This document shows positions 17,286 through 26,341 of a DNA stretch of 64,000 nt, piece by piece. The DNA is from Novispirillum itersonii. Lineage in GTDB: Bacteria > Pseudomonadota > Alphaproteobacteria > Rhodospirillales > Rhodospirillaceae. The notes beneath the pieces were generated by a model. That model saw only the letters and a list, made by a program, of their open reading frames with translations. It was not told the DNA's origin and did no database searches. The DNA is taken from the NCBI RefSeq assembly GCF_014205675.1, contig NZ_JACIIX010000016.1, forward strand, positions 1 to 64,000. The letters run 5' to 3'. Position numbers and translations under genes: made by a program. Each line of letters opens with the position of its first letter. The first letter of the stretch is position 1.

Positions 17286-18185
17286 ATGACCATCAAGCAC
17301 TTTCTCGATATCGACCGTCTGGACACCGCCACCCTGCGCACCATTCTGGCCCGGGCCACCGAGCTGCGCCGCACCCGTGAGCGACCTCTGAACGGCCAGA
17401 CCCTGGCGATGATTTTCGAGAAGCCGTCCACCCGCACCCGCGTGTCGTTTGAAGTCGGCATGCGGCAGCTGGGGGGCGAAACGGTGGTTCTGACCGGAAC
17501 GGAATGCCAGTTCGGCCATGGCGAGACCATTGCCGACACCGCCCGCGTGCTGTCGCGCTTTGTCGATGCCATCATGATCCGCACCGACTACCCGGTGAAG
17601 GTCGAGGAACTGGCCGAATATGCCAGCGTCCCGGTCATCAACGGCCTGACCCACGAAACCCATCCCTGCCAGATCATGGCCGACATCCAGACCTACGAAG
17701 ACCGCTACGGTGCCGGGTCGATCGAAGGCAAGACCGTGCTGTGGACCGGGGACGGCAACAACGTCTGCCATTCGTGGATTCAGGCCGCCGCCCGCTTCGG
17801 CTTCGAACTCCGCATCGCCGGGCCGGAAGAACTGCGCGCCGACGCCCGGATCATCGCCTGGGCCCGCGAACAGGGGGCCGCAGTGCTTGAAGGCACCGAT
17901 GCCATGGCGATGGCTGACGGGGCCGACATCGTCGTCACCGACTGCTGGGTGTCGATGGGCTTTGAACCCGGGGCCCGCCACGATCTGCTGCGCCCCTATC
18001 AGGTCAATGAAGCCCTGATGGCCAAGGCCAAGAAAGACGCCATGTTCATGCACTGCCTGCCCGCCCACCGTGGCGAGGAAGTGGTGGACGCGGTGATCGA
18101 CGGCCCCAATTCCGTGGTGTGGGACGAAGCCGAGAACCGCATGCATGTCCAGAAGGGCATCCTCGCGTGGTGTCTTTCGGTGTAA
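17286..18185 (+). CDS. argF: Ornithine carbamoyltransferase
   Basis: This enzyme makes citrulline from ornithine and carbamoyl phosphate. The 299-aa product has the carbamoyl-phosphate motif [17 protein letters not shown], the ornithine loop DCWVSMG, and [13 protein letters not shown]. It is downstream of argD in the same direction. A GC-rich hairpin (about 17252-17270) lies in the gap between them and may modulate read-through. Confidence 0.97.
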   Translation: MTIKHFLDIDRLDTATLRTILARATELRRTRERPLNGQTLAMIFEKPSTRTRVSFEVGMRQLGGETVVLTGTECQFGHGETIADTARVLSRFVDAIMIRTDYPVKVEELAEYASVPVINGLTHETHPCQIMADIQTYEDRYGAGSIEGKTVLWTGDGNNVCHSWIQAAARFGFELRIAGPEELRADARIIAWAREQGAAVLEGTDAMAMADGADIVVTDCWVSMGFEPGARHDLLRPYQVNEALMAKAKKDAMFMHCLPAHRGEEVVDAVIDGPNSVVWDEAENRMHVQKGILAWCLSV

Positions 18186-18303
18186 GGCATCCTGCCCTAT
18201 ATGCAGTCCTGCTGTTCAGCCTGTGCGGCCCGCCGTGCAGGCTGACTGCTTTTTCCGCTCTCCCCTGTTAAGAACCGTCCCCGATTGTGCCCCAGCCCCC
18301 GAG

Positions 18304-19263
18304 ATGACCATCATGACTGAGCCGCATACCCACCAGACCGCTGATTTCGCCCTGCCCTTCCTGCTGCACAACGGTGCGGCCCGTGGCCGTCTGGTGCGGG
18401 TCTCGGGGGCGGCGGAAGAGATCCTCAGCCGCCACGCCTATCCGCGTCAGGTGTCCCGCCTGCTGGCCGAGACCGCCGCGCTGGCGGTGACGCTGGCCGA
18501 CGCGCTGAAGTTTGACGGCGTGTTCACCCTACAGGCCAAGGGCTCCGGCCCGGTGCGGCAACTGGTGGCCGATGTCACCTCCGCCGGGATGCTGCGTGCC
18601 TGTGCCACCTTTGATGCCGACGCCCCGGGGCTGGATGACGCCGGAACCGATGCCGAAGTCAGCGTGCAGGCGCTGCTGGGCACCGGCTATCTGGCCTTCA
18701 CGGTCGATCAGGGGGACAACACCGACCGCTATCAGGGTATCGTCGAGCTGACCGGCCACACCCTGACCGAATGCATCCACGAATACTTCCGCTCTTCCGA
18801 GCAGCTCGAAACCACGATCAAGGTGGCCTCCCGCCCGCCGCAGGGCGAAGACGGTCACTGGCAGGCCGGGGCCCTGATGATCCAGCGCATGCCCCTGCAT
18901 GGCGGCACCGACAGCCCGATGCAGGACGAAGAGGAGGCGGAAGACGCCTGGCGCACCGCCGTGGTGCTGCTGGGCAGCCTGACCGCCACCGAACTGCTGG
19001 ATAACACCCTGCCGGGGCCGGACCTGCTGTACCGCCTGTTCCATCAGGAAGAGCTGCGCCTTTCCGCTGAAAAGACGCTGGCTTTCGGCTGCCGCTGCTC
19101 CCGCGAGCGGGTGGAACACACTCTCGCCACCTTTACCGTCGAAAGTCTGGACGAGATGCGCCAAGATGACGGCACTGTCAGTGTCGTCTGTCAGTTCTGC
19201 TCGACCGACTATGTGTTCACCGATGCCGATCTGGCGGCCCTGCCGCGTGAGGCGGCCTCTTAA
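18304..19263 (+). CDS. hslO: Redox-regulated chaperone Hsp33
   Basis: Hsp33 is a holdase activated when its zinc-binding cysteines are oxidised. The 319-aa product ends with the CxC (C263, C265) and CxxC (C296, C299) zinc site, in FGCRCSRE and VVCQFCSTD. The N-terminal core has the usual LVADVTSAGMLRAC segment. Start could be ATG 18304 or 18313; I use the first. Its stop codon lies inside the first unit of a 28-bp tandem repeat. It follows argF by 118 bp and may be read through from it. Confidence 0.95.
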   Translation: MTIMTEPHTHQTADFALPFLLHNGAARGRLVRVSGAAEEILSRHAYPRQVSRLLAETAALAVTLADALKFDGVFTLQAKGSGPVRQLVADVTSAGMLRACATFDADAPGLDDAGTDAEVSVQALLGTGYLAFTVDQGDNTDRYQGIVELTGHTLTECIHEYFRSSEQLETTIKVASRPPQGEDGHWQAGALMIQRMPLHGGTDSPMQDEEEAEDAWRTAVVLLGSLTATELLDNTLPGPDLLYRLFHQEELRLSAEKTLAFGCRCSRERVEHTLATFTVESLDEMRQDDGTVSVVCQFCSTDYVFTDADLAALPREAAS

Positions 19264-19382
19264 AACAGTACCGCGTGAAGCGGCCTTTTAAAATACAACC
19301 GCATGAGGCGGCCGGTTAAAATTCTGCCGCGCAACGCGGCGACTTAAAATACAGCCGCGTAAGGCGGCTTCCCCTTCAGACC
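19243..19382. repeat. 28-bp tandem repeat spanning the hslO stop codon
   Basis: Five unit starts at 19243, 19271, 19299, 19327 and 19355 are spaced by exactly 28 bp. Each unit starts CCGC, forms a small hairpin (for example CCGCG-CAA-CGCGG in unit four) and, in the first four, carries TTAAAA that includes a TAA. Unit one encodes the last residues and stop of hslO. A further stem ACCGCC/GGCGGT follows. The units vary by a few bases, so the array is not recent. Confidence 0.88.
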
Positions 19383-19430
19383 GCCCTTCCGGCGGTTGGC
19401 TGACCCGTTTTGCACAGGACGTTCCGATCC

Positions 19431-20042
19431 ATGCGCTTTCCCCGCCTGTCTTCTCTCCTCCGCCCGCTGGCGCTGATGCTGGTGGCCGTGACCATGGCCG
19501 CCTGCGCCACCGAAGGCCCGCCCAAGCGCGGCACCCCGGAACTGCGGTTCACCAACCTGCCGCCGCTGAACGTCGCGGCACAGGGCCCGCGGATCCAGAC
19601 CACCTACGTCTCGCCGCTGCGCAACCCCAACGTCGAACACCTGATGCCGGTGTCGCCGGAACGGGCAATCCGCCAGTGGGTGCAGGACCGCCTGCACACC
19701 ACCGGTGCCGGGACTGACACCGTGGTGGTGGAAATCCGCGATGCGTCGGTGGTGGAAACCCGCCTGAACACCAAAAAGGGTGTCGTCGGCTTCTTCACCG
19801 ACGATCAGGAAGCCAAATACGACGCCAAGGCCAACGTCGTGCTGCAAATGCGCGGTCCGGATGGCCGGGTGAAGGCCGAAGCCTTCACCTCCGCCTGGCG
19901 GACCCGCTCGATCAACGAGAAGGCCTCCCTCGCCGACCGTGAGCAGATCTGGTTCGATCTGGTGGAGGAGCTGATGCGCGACGTTGACCAGCAGATGGAA
20001 ACCGGGGTGCGTCAGTACTTTTCGGACTACCTCCTGCGCTGA
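19431..20042 (+). CDS. Hypothetical lipoprotein
   Basis: The 203-aa precursor has a basic N-terminus, a hydrophobic core and a lipobox VTMAAC (Cys at about residue 25), so it is probably an outer- or inner-membrane lipoprotein. The mature part has a mixed alpha/beta composition with RAIRQWVQDRL and conserved-looking VVEIRDASVVE and WFDLVEELMRDVDQQM segments, which resemble uncharacterised proteobacterial lipoproteins. No enzyme motif is visible. It stands alone, ending in a strong terminator. Confidence 0.8.
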   Translation: MRFPRLSSLLRPLALMLVAVTMAACATEGPPKRGTPELRFTNLPPLNVAAQGPRIQTTYVSPLRNPNVEHLMPVSPERAIRQWVQDRLHTTGAGTDTVVVEIRDASVVETRLNTKKGVVGFFTDDQEAKYDAKANVVLQMRGPDGRVKAEAFTSAWRTRSINEKASLADREQIWFDLVEELMRDVDQQMETGVRQYFSDYLLR

Positions 20043-20070
20043 TCAACCATAAAAGTTTGTAAAGAATTTC

Positions 20071-20107
20071 AACGGGCGGCACGATTTTCGTGCCGCCCGT
20101 TCCGTTT
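20071..20107 (+). terminator. Intrinsic terminator after the lipoprotein gene
   Basis: A perfect 14-bp stem (20071-20084 with 20088-20101) closes a TTT loop and is followed by TCCGTTT. It separates the lipoprotein gene from the response regulator. Confidence 0.8.
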
Positions 20108-20159
20108 GCTGTGTATAATCATTGGGTGGGGACAGATTTTGGAAAAGGAGACGCTGCGG

Positions 20160-20831
20160 GTGCGCGTACTGATCGCCGACGATCATGGGCTGTTCCGTGC
20201 CGGTCTCAAGCGGGTCCTTCAGGACCTGACGGAAGATCTGACCGCCCTTGAAGCCTGCTCTTTCGACGAAGCGGTGATCCGCCTTGTAGAAGGAGTCGAT
20301 ATCGTTTTGCTTGATCTGGTCATGCCGGGCATGCCGTGGAATGACTGCCTGCGCCTGCTCAAGTCCCGTCACCCGGAAATTCCGGTGGTGATCCTGTCGG
20401 CCAGCGACGACCGCAAGCTGGTGCTGGAGGCGGTCAGCCTCGGTGCCTCAGGCTTTATCCCCAAGACCTCTTCGGCACAGGTGATGCTGTCCGCCGTGCG
20501 TCTGGTGCTGTCAGGCGGCGTCTATCTGCCGCCGGAAGTGCTGGGGGCCCAGCATGCCTCTGCCATCGCCCGCACCGCACCGGCTGCCAACCGCCCGGTG
20601 CCGCAGACCCCGGAAGACGTGCTGTCCACCCTGACCCCGCGTCAGCGGCAGGTTCTGGCCCTGATCGGACAGGGCCGCAGCAACAAGGACATCGCCTTCA
20701 CGCTCGGTCTGGCCGAAGGCACCGTCAAGCTGCACGTCACCAGTATCCTGAAGGCCCTGAAGGTCTCCAACCGCACCGGTGCCGTTGTCGCCGCCAGCCG
20801 CCTTGGCGTCACCCCGGATGATCAGGCCTGA
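20160..20831 (+). CDS. NarL/LuxR-family response regulator, orphan
   Basis: The 223-aa product has a receiver domain (DD at residues 7-8, phosphoacceptor D52 in VLLDLVMPGM, K102 in FIPKTSS), a proline/alanine linker and a LuxR-type HTH (LTPRQRQVLALIGQG to VSNRTGAVVAASRLG). The start is a GTG behind AAAGGAG (nine-base spacing). No sensor kinase is adjacent, so the phosphate donor is coded elsewhere. Similar orphans are common in Rhodospirillales; the target genes are unknown. Confidence 0.9.
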   Translation: MRVLIADDHGLFRAGLKRVLQDLTEDLTALEACSFDEAVIRLVEGVDIVLLDLVMPGMPWNDCLRLLKSRHPEIPVVILSASDDRKLVLEAVSLGASGFIPKTSSAQVMLSAVRLVLSGGVYLPPEVLGAQHASAIARTAPAANRPVPQTPEDVLSTLTPRQRQVLALIGQGRSNKDIAFTLGLAEGTVKLHVTSILKALKVSNRTGAVVAASRLGVTPDDQA

Positions 20832-20869
20832 CCCTCAGGCCCGTGGACACAGACCGACCACCGCCCCCC

Positions 20870-21376
20870 TTACCGGTGTGACTTGCGCCAGTCCTCCGGC
20901 GGCTGGAACCGCATGGCCCACAGGCCACGCCCGGCCGCTTTGGCGGCCTTTTCTTCATCTTTGAAATCATCGGTCCAGTAGGCGACGGCCCAGCCCAGAA
21001 GGACCATGGCCCGGTTCAGCTCCTGCGCCGGGTCCTTGCCCCGGGCCTCGACCGCGCAGAATCCGACCTTCCGGCCGTAACTGTCTTCCTCGATGATCCG
21101 GCAGATCAACGGGCGGTCGGCGATCAGCATTTTCAGCACCGTCGCCGCCTGACGCCCACAGGCCGCCGTCCCGCCGGACAGCGGCTTACACAGCTGTTCG
21201 CGCTCGGGGGCATCGATCCCCCGCAGCCGGATGTTCTGCTTGCCGATGGCCACCGTATCGCCATCCAGAACCCGGGCCCGTCCGGTGACTTTGCCAGCCG
21301 CCTGCGCCGGAACATCAGAAAGCACACCGAACAGCAGCGCAACCACCGCAAGACACCCCAGACTCCGCATCCTCAT
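20870..21376 (-). CDS. Exported thermonuclease-family (SNase) protein
   Basis: The 168-aa precursor has a signal peptide (MRMRSLGCLAVVALLFG to AQA) and a staphylococcal-nuclease fold (RARVLDGDTVAIG, RLRGIDAPERE, YGRKVGFC, LLGWAVAYW). The family cleaves DNA/RNA with calcium; I see the Asp and Arg positions of the site but did not align all of them. The start ATG overlaps the upstream gene's stop by four bases (ATGA), so the two genes are translationally coupled. A second ATG six bases later is possible. Confidence 0.86.
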   Translation of the reverse strand: MRMRSLGCLAVVALLFGVLSDVPAQAAGKVTGRARVLDGDTVAIGKQNIRLRGIDAPEREQLCKPLSGGTAACGRQAATVLKMLIADRPLICRIIEEDSYGRKVGFCAVEARGKDPAQELNRAMVLLGWAVAYWTDDFKDEEKAAKAAGRGLWAMRFQPPEDWRKSHR

Positions 21377-21912
21377 CCCTCCGCCAGCGTCAGTTCCAGC
21401 GCCCAGGCACCGATGGTCTGTCCTTCCCGCGCCACCGCCCCCCGCACCAGATAAGCCCCGTCCTCTTCCGCCAGCAGGAAGCACTCGGTCAGGCCATAAA
21501 CGCCATCGTCTGAAAAGGCCTGATTGAGAAAACTGTCGCCGACGGCACAGAAATGCCCGGAAACATCACCCATGGTCAGGCTGTGCCACGACCAGAACGC
21601 ATCCCGCCCGGCATTGTCCGGCTCATCAATCAGCATCACCGACCGCCACGCCGAATGCTCGCCATCCACCAGCACCAGCCGCAGATCGACATCCAGCCGC
21701 CAGTATGCCGGGGCCTCCGGCAGATCCTCCGGATCGTCTTCCGACAGGGAAACCCCGGTCAGGCGGGCATCCTCCGGCGTCGCCCGACGCAGACGGTAGC
21801 TTCCCACCGCAGGCAGAACCCGACCGCCCTCCTCGACATAATGGCCGATAGCGGACCAGATGACCCCTTCGGTAAAAAAAGGATGATCTGCCAGTGTCGG
21901 TGTCTGCACCAT
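21373..21912 (-). CDS. Hypothetical protein coupled to the nuclease gene
   Basis: The 179-aa product is acidic and soluble, with no signal peptide or membrane helix. I do not recognise it. Segments such as FFTEGVIWSAIGHYVEEGG, MLIDEPDNAGRDAFWSWHS and FCAVGDSFLNQAF suggest a compact beta-rich fold like small conserved alphaproteobacterial proteins. The ATG at 21912 has AAAGGA upstream. It overlaps the exported nuclease gene by four bases, so the pair is an operon. Confidence 0.72.
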   Translation of the reverse strand: MVQTPTLADHPFFTEGVIWSAIGHYVEEGGRVLPAVGSYRLRRATPEDARLTGVSLSEDDPEDLPEAPAYWRLDVDLRLVLVDGEHSAWRSVMLIDEPDNAGRDAFWSWHSLTMGDVSGHFCAVGDSFLNQAFSDDGVYGLTECFLLAEEDGAYLVRGAVAREGQTIGAWALELTLAEG

Positions 21913-21961
21913 ACCCCTGTCCTTTCCGCGCCCCGCCCCGTTCCGGCAGGCAGACATGACA

Positions 21962-21994
21962 ACAGGGTCCGCACAGCCAGTGTGCGGACCCTGT
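21962..21994 (-). terminator. Intrinsic terminator of rpmB
   Basis: A perfect 14-bp stem (21962-21975 with 21981-21994) with a 5-nt loop lies 23 bp past the rpmB stop. The following T content on the minus strand is modest. Confidence 0.75.
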
Positions 21995-22017
21995 AATCAG
22001 AATACCGAGCAGAAAGC

Positions 22018-22308
22018 TTAGGCCGCAGCGGCCTTGGCAGCTTCGACGCGCTTCTTCATGCGGCGCAGGTCGGTCGGCAGATCGACCGCAGCAGTGCCCA
22101 GCAGGAAGGCGTCAATGCCACCACGGTGTTCGATGGTGCGCAGGCCATTGGTCGACACGCGCAGCTTAACGGTTTCGCCCAGGGCTTCGGAGACCAGAGA
22201 GGTCACCTGAAGGTTGGGCAGCCAACGCCGGCGGGTCTTGTTATTGGCGTGGCTGACGTTGTTACCGGTCTGAACGCCTTTGCCGGTCACGACGCAACGA
22301 CGAGCCAT
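22018..22308 (-). CDS. rpmB: 50S ribosomal protein L28
   Basis: The 96-aa product has the L28 pattern [32 protein letters not shown] and [14 protein letters not shown]. It is of the longer alphaproteobacterial type with an Ala-rich C-terminus. It has its own ribosome-binding site (GAGGAT) and terminator and is transcribed alone. Confidence 0.97.
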   Translation of the reverse strand: MARRCVVTGKGVQTGNNVSHANNKTRRRWLPNLQVTSLVSEALGETVKLRVSTNGLRTIEHRGGIDAFLLGTAAVDLPTDLRRMKKRVEAAKAAAA

Positions 22309-22575
22309 GATCCTATCCTCTTCTGCAAATTCGGTATGAAACTCGGTTCAGGAAGCGCGGTAGATATAGATCAAGGCCCGCCCCGTCAAGTGAAATCACC
22401 GGAACCATCTCCGGAGAACCCCGCTCCACTGCGGCTGTATTCGCGGTGGAAGCCGGTGTTTTACAGGAGTCGCCCCCGGCATGTCTTCAAAAACCACCGG
22501 TCCCGGCCCTGCGACGGAACACATCCGGGCCTTTTTCATGACGGCAAACCCTGTCCGCTGCCGGGCCCCGCCGGG

Positions 22576-23049
22576 TTATTCAGGGGCGACTCCAAGCGGA
22601 ACCGCTGTCTCTGCCTTGTATGTCTCCATGACGAACAGCGAGCGGAACTTGACGACGTTAGGGTCATGCCCGAACAGCCGGTCACAGACCGCCTGATATT
22701 CCTGCATGTCGCACAGGTGCATCATCAGCATCACATCCGGGTCACCGGTCACCGCCCACGCCTGCGTCACCGCCGGTTCCAGCAGGACCCGACGGACAAA
22801 GTCCTGCCGCTGCGGCACCCCATGATGGTCCAGCATCACCTCCACCAGCGCGGTCAGTCCCCGGCCCACCGCCGCCGGATCCACCAGTGCCACGGTTTTC
22901 CGCAGAACTCCGGAGTCGCGCAGACGCTGAACCCGGCGCAGGCAGGACGACGGCGACGTGCCGATCCGTTCGGCCAGCGCGGCGTTGGTCAGCCCCGCAT
23001 CCTGTTGCAGGATTTCGAGAATTCGGTGGTCGAGTCGGTCTAATGCCAT
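22576..23049 (-). CDS. Lrp/AsnC-family transcriptional regulator
   Basis: The 157-aa product has an N-terminal HTH (LDRLDHRILEILQQDAGLTNAAL) and a RAM ligand-binding domain (LVEVMLDHH, WAVTGDPDVMLMMHLCDMQEY, VVKFRSLFVME). It belongs to the Lrp subgroup near BkdR/DecR. It is divergent to a gate-domain membrane protein and an AT-rich inverted repeat lies between them, so it probably regulates itself and that gene in response to an amino acid. Confidence 0.93.
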   Translation of the reverse strand: MALDRLDHRILEILQQDAGLTNAALAERIGTSPSSCLRRVQRLRDSGVLRKTVALVDPAAVGRGLTALVEVMLDHHGVPQRQDFVRRVLLEPAVTQAWAVTGDPDVMLMMHLCDMQEYQAVCDRLFGHDPNVVKFRSLFVMETYKAETAVPLGVAPE

Positions 23050-23058
23050 TTTTCACCA

Positions 23059-23087
23059 GAAATATTTATTTTCTGACAGAATATTTC
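23059..23087. promoter_or_regulatory. AT-rich inverted repeat between the Lrp-type gene and its divergent neighbour
   Basis: Arms GAAATATT (23059-23066) and AATATTTC (23080-23087) are perfect and separated by 13 bp, ten bases upstream of the Lrp-type start. The stretch is far more AT-rich than its surroundings, as expected for an Lrp-type operator or overlapping promoters. Confidence 0.55.
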
Positions 23088-23280
23088 ATCATAGCGCAAA
23101 GTTTGACCACCCTTTTCAGGGGTTCCCGGATACAACTCTGGCTGCCGGAGCCTTTTCAGACACGGCGGGTCTCCGGCCTGCGGCCGACCGACTCCTGACT
23201 CCCCGACAGAACCGGCCGTCAGCCCACCACTGCTGTCCCGTCACCGGATCCTGCCCCCTTTCCCTGCATAGGTGCGCCTG

Positions 23281-24249
23281 ATGCTGTCCTTTACCCGCAT
23301 GATTGCCACCCAGTCCGCCGGATTGTTCTGGACCCTGCTGAAGATCATGGTTCCGGTGATGATTCTGGTGCGAATCGCCGTCCACTTCGGCCTGATCGAC
23401 CTGATGGGGGTGGTCTTTGCCCCGGTGATGGCTGTGGTCGGCCTGCCCGCCGCCACCGGTCTGGTGTTTGCCACCACCTGCCTGATTGGCATCTACGGCG
23501 GCATCGCCGTCCTGCTGGGGCTGCTGCCGACGCTGGATCTGTCCACCGCCGACCTGACCGTCCTCGCCTGTATGATGCTGGCCGCCCATAACCTGCCGGT
23601 GGAACTGCGGGTGGCCCAGAAGGCCGGGGCCAGCCTGACCCTGACCCTGCTGCTGCGGGTCGGGTTTGCCATCCTGCACGGGGCCCTGCTGCATCTGGGC
23701 TATCAGGCGGCAGGCATCCTTCAGGAACCCGGCACGGTGATGATCGCCAGCGCCGCGCCGCCCTCCGATGACTGGCTGTACTGGGCGATCGACTCCGCCG
23801 AGTCGCTGCTGATGATCTTTCCGGTGATCGTGGTGCTGCTGGTGGTGCTGCGGCTGATGGACCTGCTGGGGGTCACCGCCTTCCTGACCCGGCTGCTGCA
23901 ACCGGTGTTGAGCCTGATGGGGATGTCGCCGGTGGCCGGACCGCTGACCATGGTCGGTGCCCTGCTGGGCCTGACCTACGGCGGCGGCCTGATCATCGCC
24001 GAAGCCCGCGCCGGACACCTGCCGGAACGTGACGTGGTGCTGTCGGTCTGGTTCATGTCGATCTGCCACAGCCTGATTGAGGATACCGCCCTGCTGCTGG
24101 CCATGGGTGGCCACTGGTCCGGCATTCTGGTCAGCCGCTTCCTGCTGGCGGTGCTGGTGATGGCCGTTCTGGCCCGGGTGGTCCACCGCCTGCCGGACGG
24201 CACCTTCCGCCGCTGGGTGTTCCGCCCCGCCGCTCAGCCCGCCACCTGA
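23281..24249 (+). CDS. Nucleoside-recognition (Gate) domain membrane protein
   Basis: The 322-aa product has about eight membrane helices and two Gate-like halves (IYGGIAVLLGLLPTLD, LTYGGGLIIAEARAG, SICHSLIEDTALLLA). Family members include spore proteins and transporters; substrates of the bacterial solo types are poorly known. ATG 23281 is used; GTG 23272 is possible. Divergent to the Lrp-type regulator, so an amino-acid or nucleoside-related export role is a reasonable guess only. Confidence 0.85.
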   Translation: MLSFTRMIATQSAGLFWTLLKIMVPVMILVRIAVHFGLIDLMGVVFAPVMAVVGLPAATGLVFATTCLIGIYGGIAVLLGLLPTLDLSTADLTVLACMMLAAHNLPVELRVAQKAGASLTLTLLLRVGFAILHGALLHLGYQAAGILQEPGTVMIASAAPPSDDWLYWAIDSAESLLMIFPVIVVLLVVLRLMDLLGVTAFLTRLLQPVLSLMGMSPVAGPLTMVGALLGLTYGGGLIIAEARAGHLPERDVVLSVWFMSICHSLIEDTALLLAMGGHWSGILVSRFLLAVLVMAVLARVVHRLPDGTFRRWVFRPAAQPAT

Positions 24250-24273
24250 TTACAACCCCGCCACACAATGGCA

Positions 24274-24303
24274 ACAGCCCCGGCGCACAGGCACCGGGGC
24301 TGT
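24274..24303. terminator. Terminator-like hairpin between converging genes
   Basis: A perfect 10-bp GC stem (24274-24283 with 24294-24303) with a 10-nt loop lies between the gate-domain gene and the leftward qor. T-runs on either side are short, so its strength is uncertain. Confidence 0.6.
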
Positions 24304-24332
24304 CTGTTAAAATCAAAGCTCCATGGGCCGGA

Positions 24333-25322
24333 TCAGGGCCGCAACAACACCGATCCGGTGGTTTGCCCGGCCTCCAGCACCCGATGGGCCTCCGCCGCCT
24401 GCTCCAGCGGCAGTTCCAGCCCGATCACCGGCCGCAACCCCTCCTGCAAACGGACAAACAGGGCCTCCACCGCCGTGCGGTAGGTCAGCGGATCACTGAA
24501 ATAGCGGAATACGCTGGGGCGGCTGACCGACAGGGTCCGCCCCGGCCCGATCTCGCGCAACGGAATCTCCGGCAGGGTCCCCGACGCCTGCCCGACACTG
24601 GCAATCATGCCGAAGGGACGCACCGCATCCAGAGTCCGCAGCAGGGTTTCCCCCCCGATGCCATCGACGGCATAGGCCACGCCTTGCCCGCCGGTCAGAT
24701 CACGGACGGCCCGCACAAAGTCCGTTTCCCGATACAGGATCGTATGGTCTGTGCCGTGGTGGCGGGCCAGAGCCGCCTTTTCAGCCGATCCGACGGTGCC
24801 GATCACCGTCGCCCCCAGCACTTTGGCCCACTGCGCCAGAATCAGCCCCAGCCCCCCGGCCGCCGCATGCACCAGCAGCGAGGTGCCGATGCCGACCGGA
24901 AACACCCGGGTCAGCAGCATGTGGGCCGTCACCCCGCGCAGCATCGCCGCCGCCGCCACGCGGTCCTCCACATCCTCGGGAATCGGCACCGCCTGCCAGT
25001 CCGGCAACAGCCGGTGGCTGGCATACCCGCCGACCGGCAGACCGGTATAGGCAATCCGCTGCCCGGGCGTCAGGCCGGTGACTCCCGGGCCGACCGCCTC
25101 GATCACCCCGGCCCCGTCCACCCCCAGCGGCACCGGCAGCGACGGCACCGGGTACAGGCCGGTGCGGTGATAGATATCGACGAAGTTGACCCCGATGGCG
25201 GTGTGCCGGATCAGGATCTCTCCGGCGGCCGGGGCAGGCAGGTCCACGGTCCGCGGCTGAAGGACCTCCGGCCCACCGGGGGCGGTCAGTACCATCTGAC
25301 GGGCCTGAATCGTCTGTGACAT
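24333..25322 (-). CDS. qor: NADPH:quinone oxidoreductase, zeta-crystallin type
   Basis: The 329-aa product is a medium-chain, zinc-free reductase: VNFVDIYHRTGLYP, PLGVDGAGVI, the Rossmann motif HAAAGGLGLILAQWAK, and YAVDGIGGETLLRTLDAV. It reduces quinones by one electron with NADPH. I use the second ATG (MSQTIQ), because AAGGAG abuts the first ATG directly but is six bases from the second. It is divergent to a LysR-type gene that probably controls it. Confidence 0.93.
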   Translation of the reverse strand: MSQTIQARQMVLTAPGGPEVLQPRTVDLPAPAAGEILIRHTAIGVNFVDIYHRTGLYPVPSLPVPLGVDGAGVIEAVGPGVTGLTPGQRIAYTGLPVGGYASHRLLPDWQAVPIPEDVEDRVAAAAMLRGVTAHMLLTRVFPVGIGTSLLVHAAAGGLGLILAQWAKVLGATVIGTVGSAEKAALARHHGTDHTILYRETDFVRAVRDLTGGQGVAYAVDGIGGETLLRTLDAVRPFGMIASVGQASGTLPEIPLREIGPGRTLSVSRPSVFRYFSDPLTYRTAVEALFVRLQEGLRPVIGLELPLEQAAEAHRVLEAGQTTGSVLLRP

Positions 25323-25472
25323 TGCCATCTCCTTGACTGTGGCATCGGCTGTGGTGTCCCCGGCGGATCATCCGGGCACGATCAAGGCTACCGGCAGGAT
25401 TTAATCTGGAAAATTCGGTATAAACTCATACTCTCTGTGCAATTCTGCACAGAGCAGCGGTAAGGGCAGCCA

Positions 25473-26339
25473 ATGCACACCTGGGATGACCTGCGCTTTT
25501 TTCTGGAGCTGTCCCGCTGTGGCAGCCTGTCGGAAACCGCCCGGCGGCTGAAGGCGGACCACGCCACCGTCTCCCGCCGCATTACCGCGCTGGAAACCCG
25601 GCTTGGCCTGAAGCTGTTCACCCGTCTGCCCCGCGGCTATCTGCTGACCCCGGAAGGCCATGATCTGGCGGACCGGGCCACCGCCGTGGAAACCGCGATG
25701 CTGGCGGTGGAACGGCTGGCCCGGGGCAGCACCGACACACTGGACGGGACCGTGCGGATCAGCGCCCCGCCGGTGTTCGCCAGCCATTGGCTGACGCCCC
25801 GCCTGCTGCCATTGCGGCAGGCGCACCCGGCCCTGTGTCTGGAGGTGGTCGGCGAAAGCGGGTTTGCCAACCTGAACCGGGGAGAGGCCGATCTGGCCCT
25901 GCGCCTGTCCCGCCCGGAAGACAATGGCCTGATTGCCCGCAGTCTGGGGCAGATGCGGTTTGGCCTGTACGGGGCCACGGTTTATGTCGCCGCAACCGCC
26001 GAAAACGACCATGTCTTCCTTGGCTATCACGGGGAGCTGGCCGGATCCCCGCAGCAGGTCTGGCTCGACTCGGTGCGCGGCAGACGGCAGACCGGGCTGC
26101 GCACCAATGATCTGGCCACCCTGATTGCCGGTGTCCGCAGCGGCATGGGTCTGGCGGCCCTGCCGCATATGATCGCGCAGGATATCCCCGGCCTGACCTG
26201 CCTGTGTGATGCCCCGGCGGCAACGCGGGAGCTGTGGCTGGTGGTCCACCCTGACCTGCGGCAGGCGGCCCGGGTCCGGGCCGTTGCCGACCACCTGACC
26301 CGGATCACCGCTCCCCTGCGATTCCCCACAGAGGATTAA
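25473..26339 (+). CDS. LysR-family transcriptional regulator
   Basis: The 288-aa product has the LysR HTH (LRFFLELSRCGSLSETARRL, HATVSRRITALETRLG) and an effector domain (ISAPPVFASHWLTPRL). It resembles the group that regulates neighbouring oxidoreductases. It is divergent from qor with 150 bp between, and the shared region would carry the LysR box. I could not single out a T-N11-A site with confidence. Confidence 0.93.
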   Translation: MHTWDDLRFFLELSRCGSLSETARRLKADHATVSRRITALETRLGLKLFTRLPRGYLLTPEGHDLADRATAVETAMLAVERLARGSTDTLDGTVRISAPPVFASHWLTPRLLPLRQAHPALCLEVVGESGFANLNRGEADLALRLSRPEDNGLIARSLGQMRFGLYGATVYVAATAENDHVFLGYHGELAGSPQQVWLDSVRGRRQTGLRTNDLATLIAGVRSGMGLAALPHMIAQDIPGLTCLCDAPAATRELWLVVHPDLRQAARVRAVADHLTRITAPLRFPTED

Positions 26340-26341
26340 CC

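Noticed and set aside
19243-19382. CRISPR-like 28-bp repeats
   Set aside because: The units are directly adjacent without spacers and include coding sequence.
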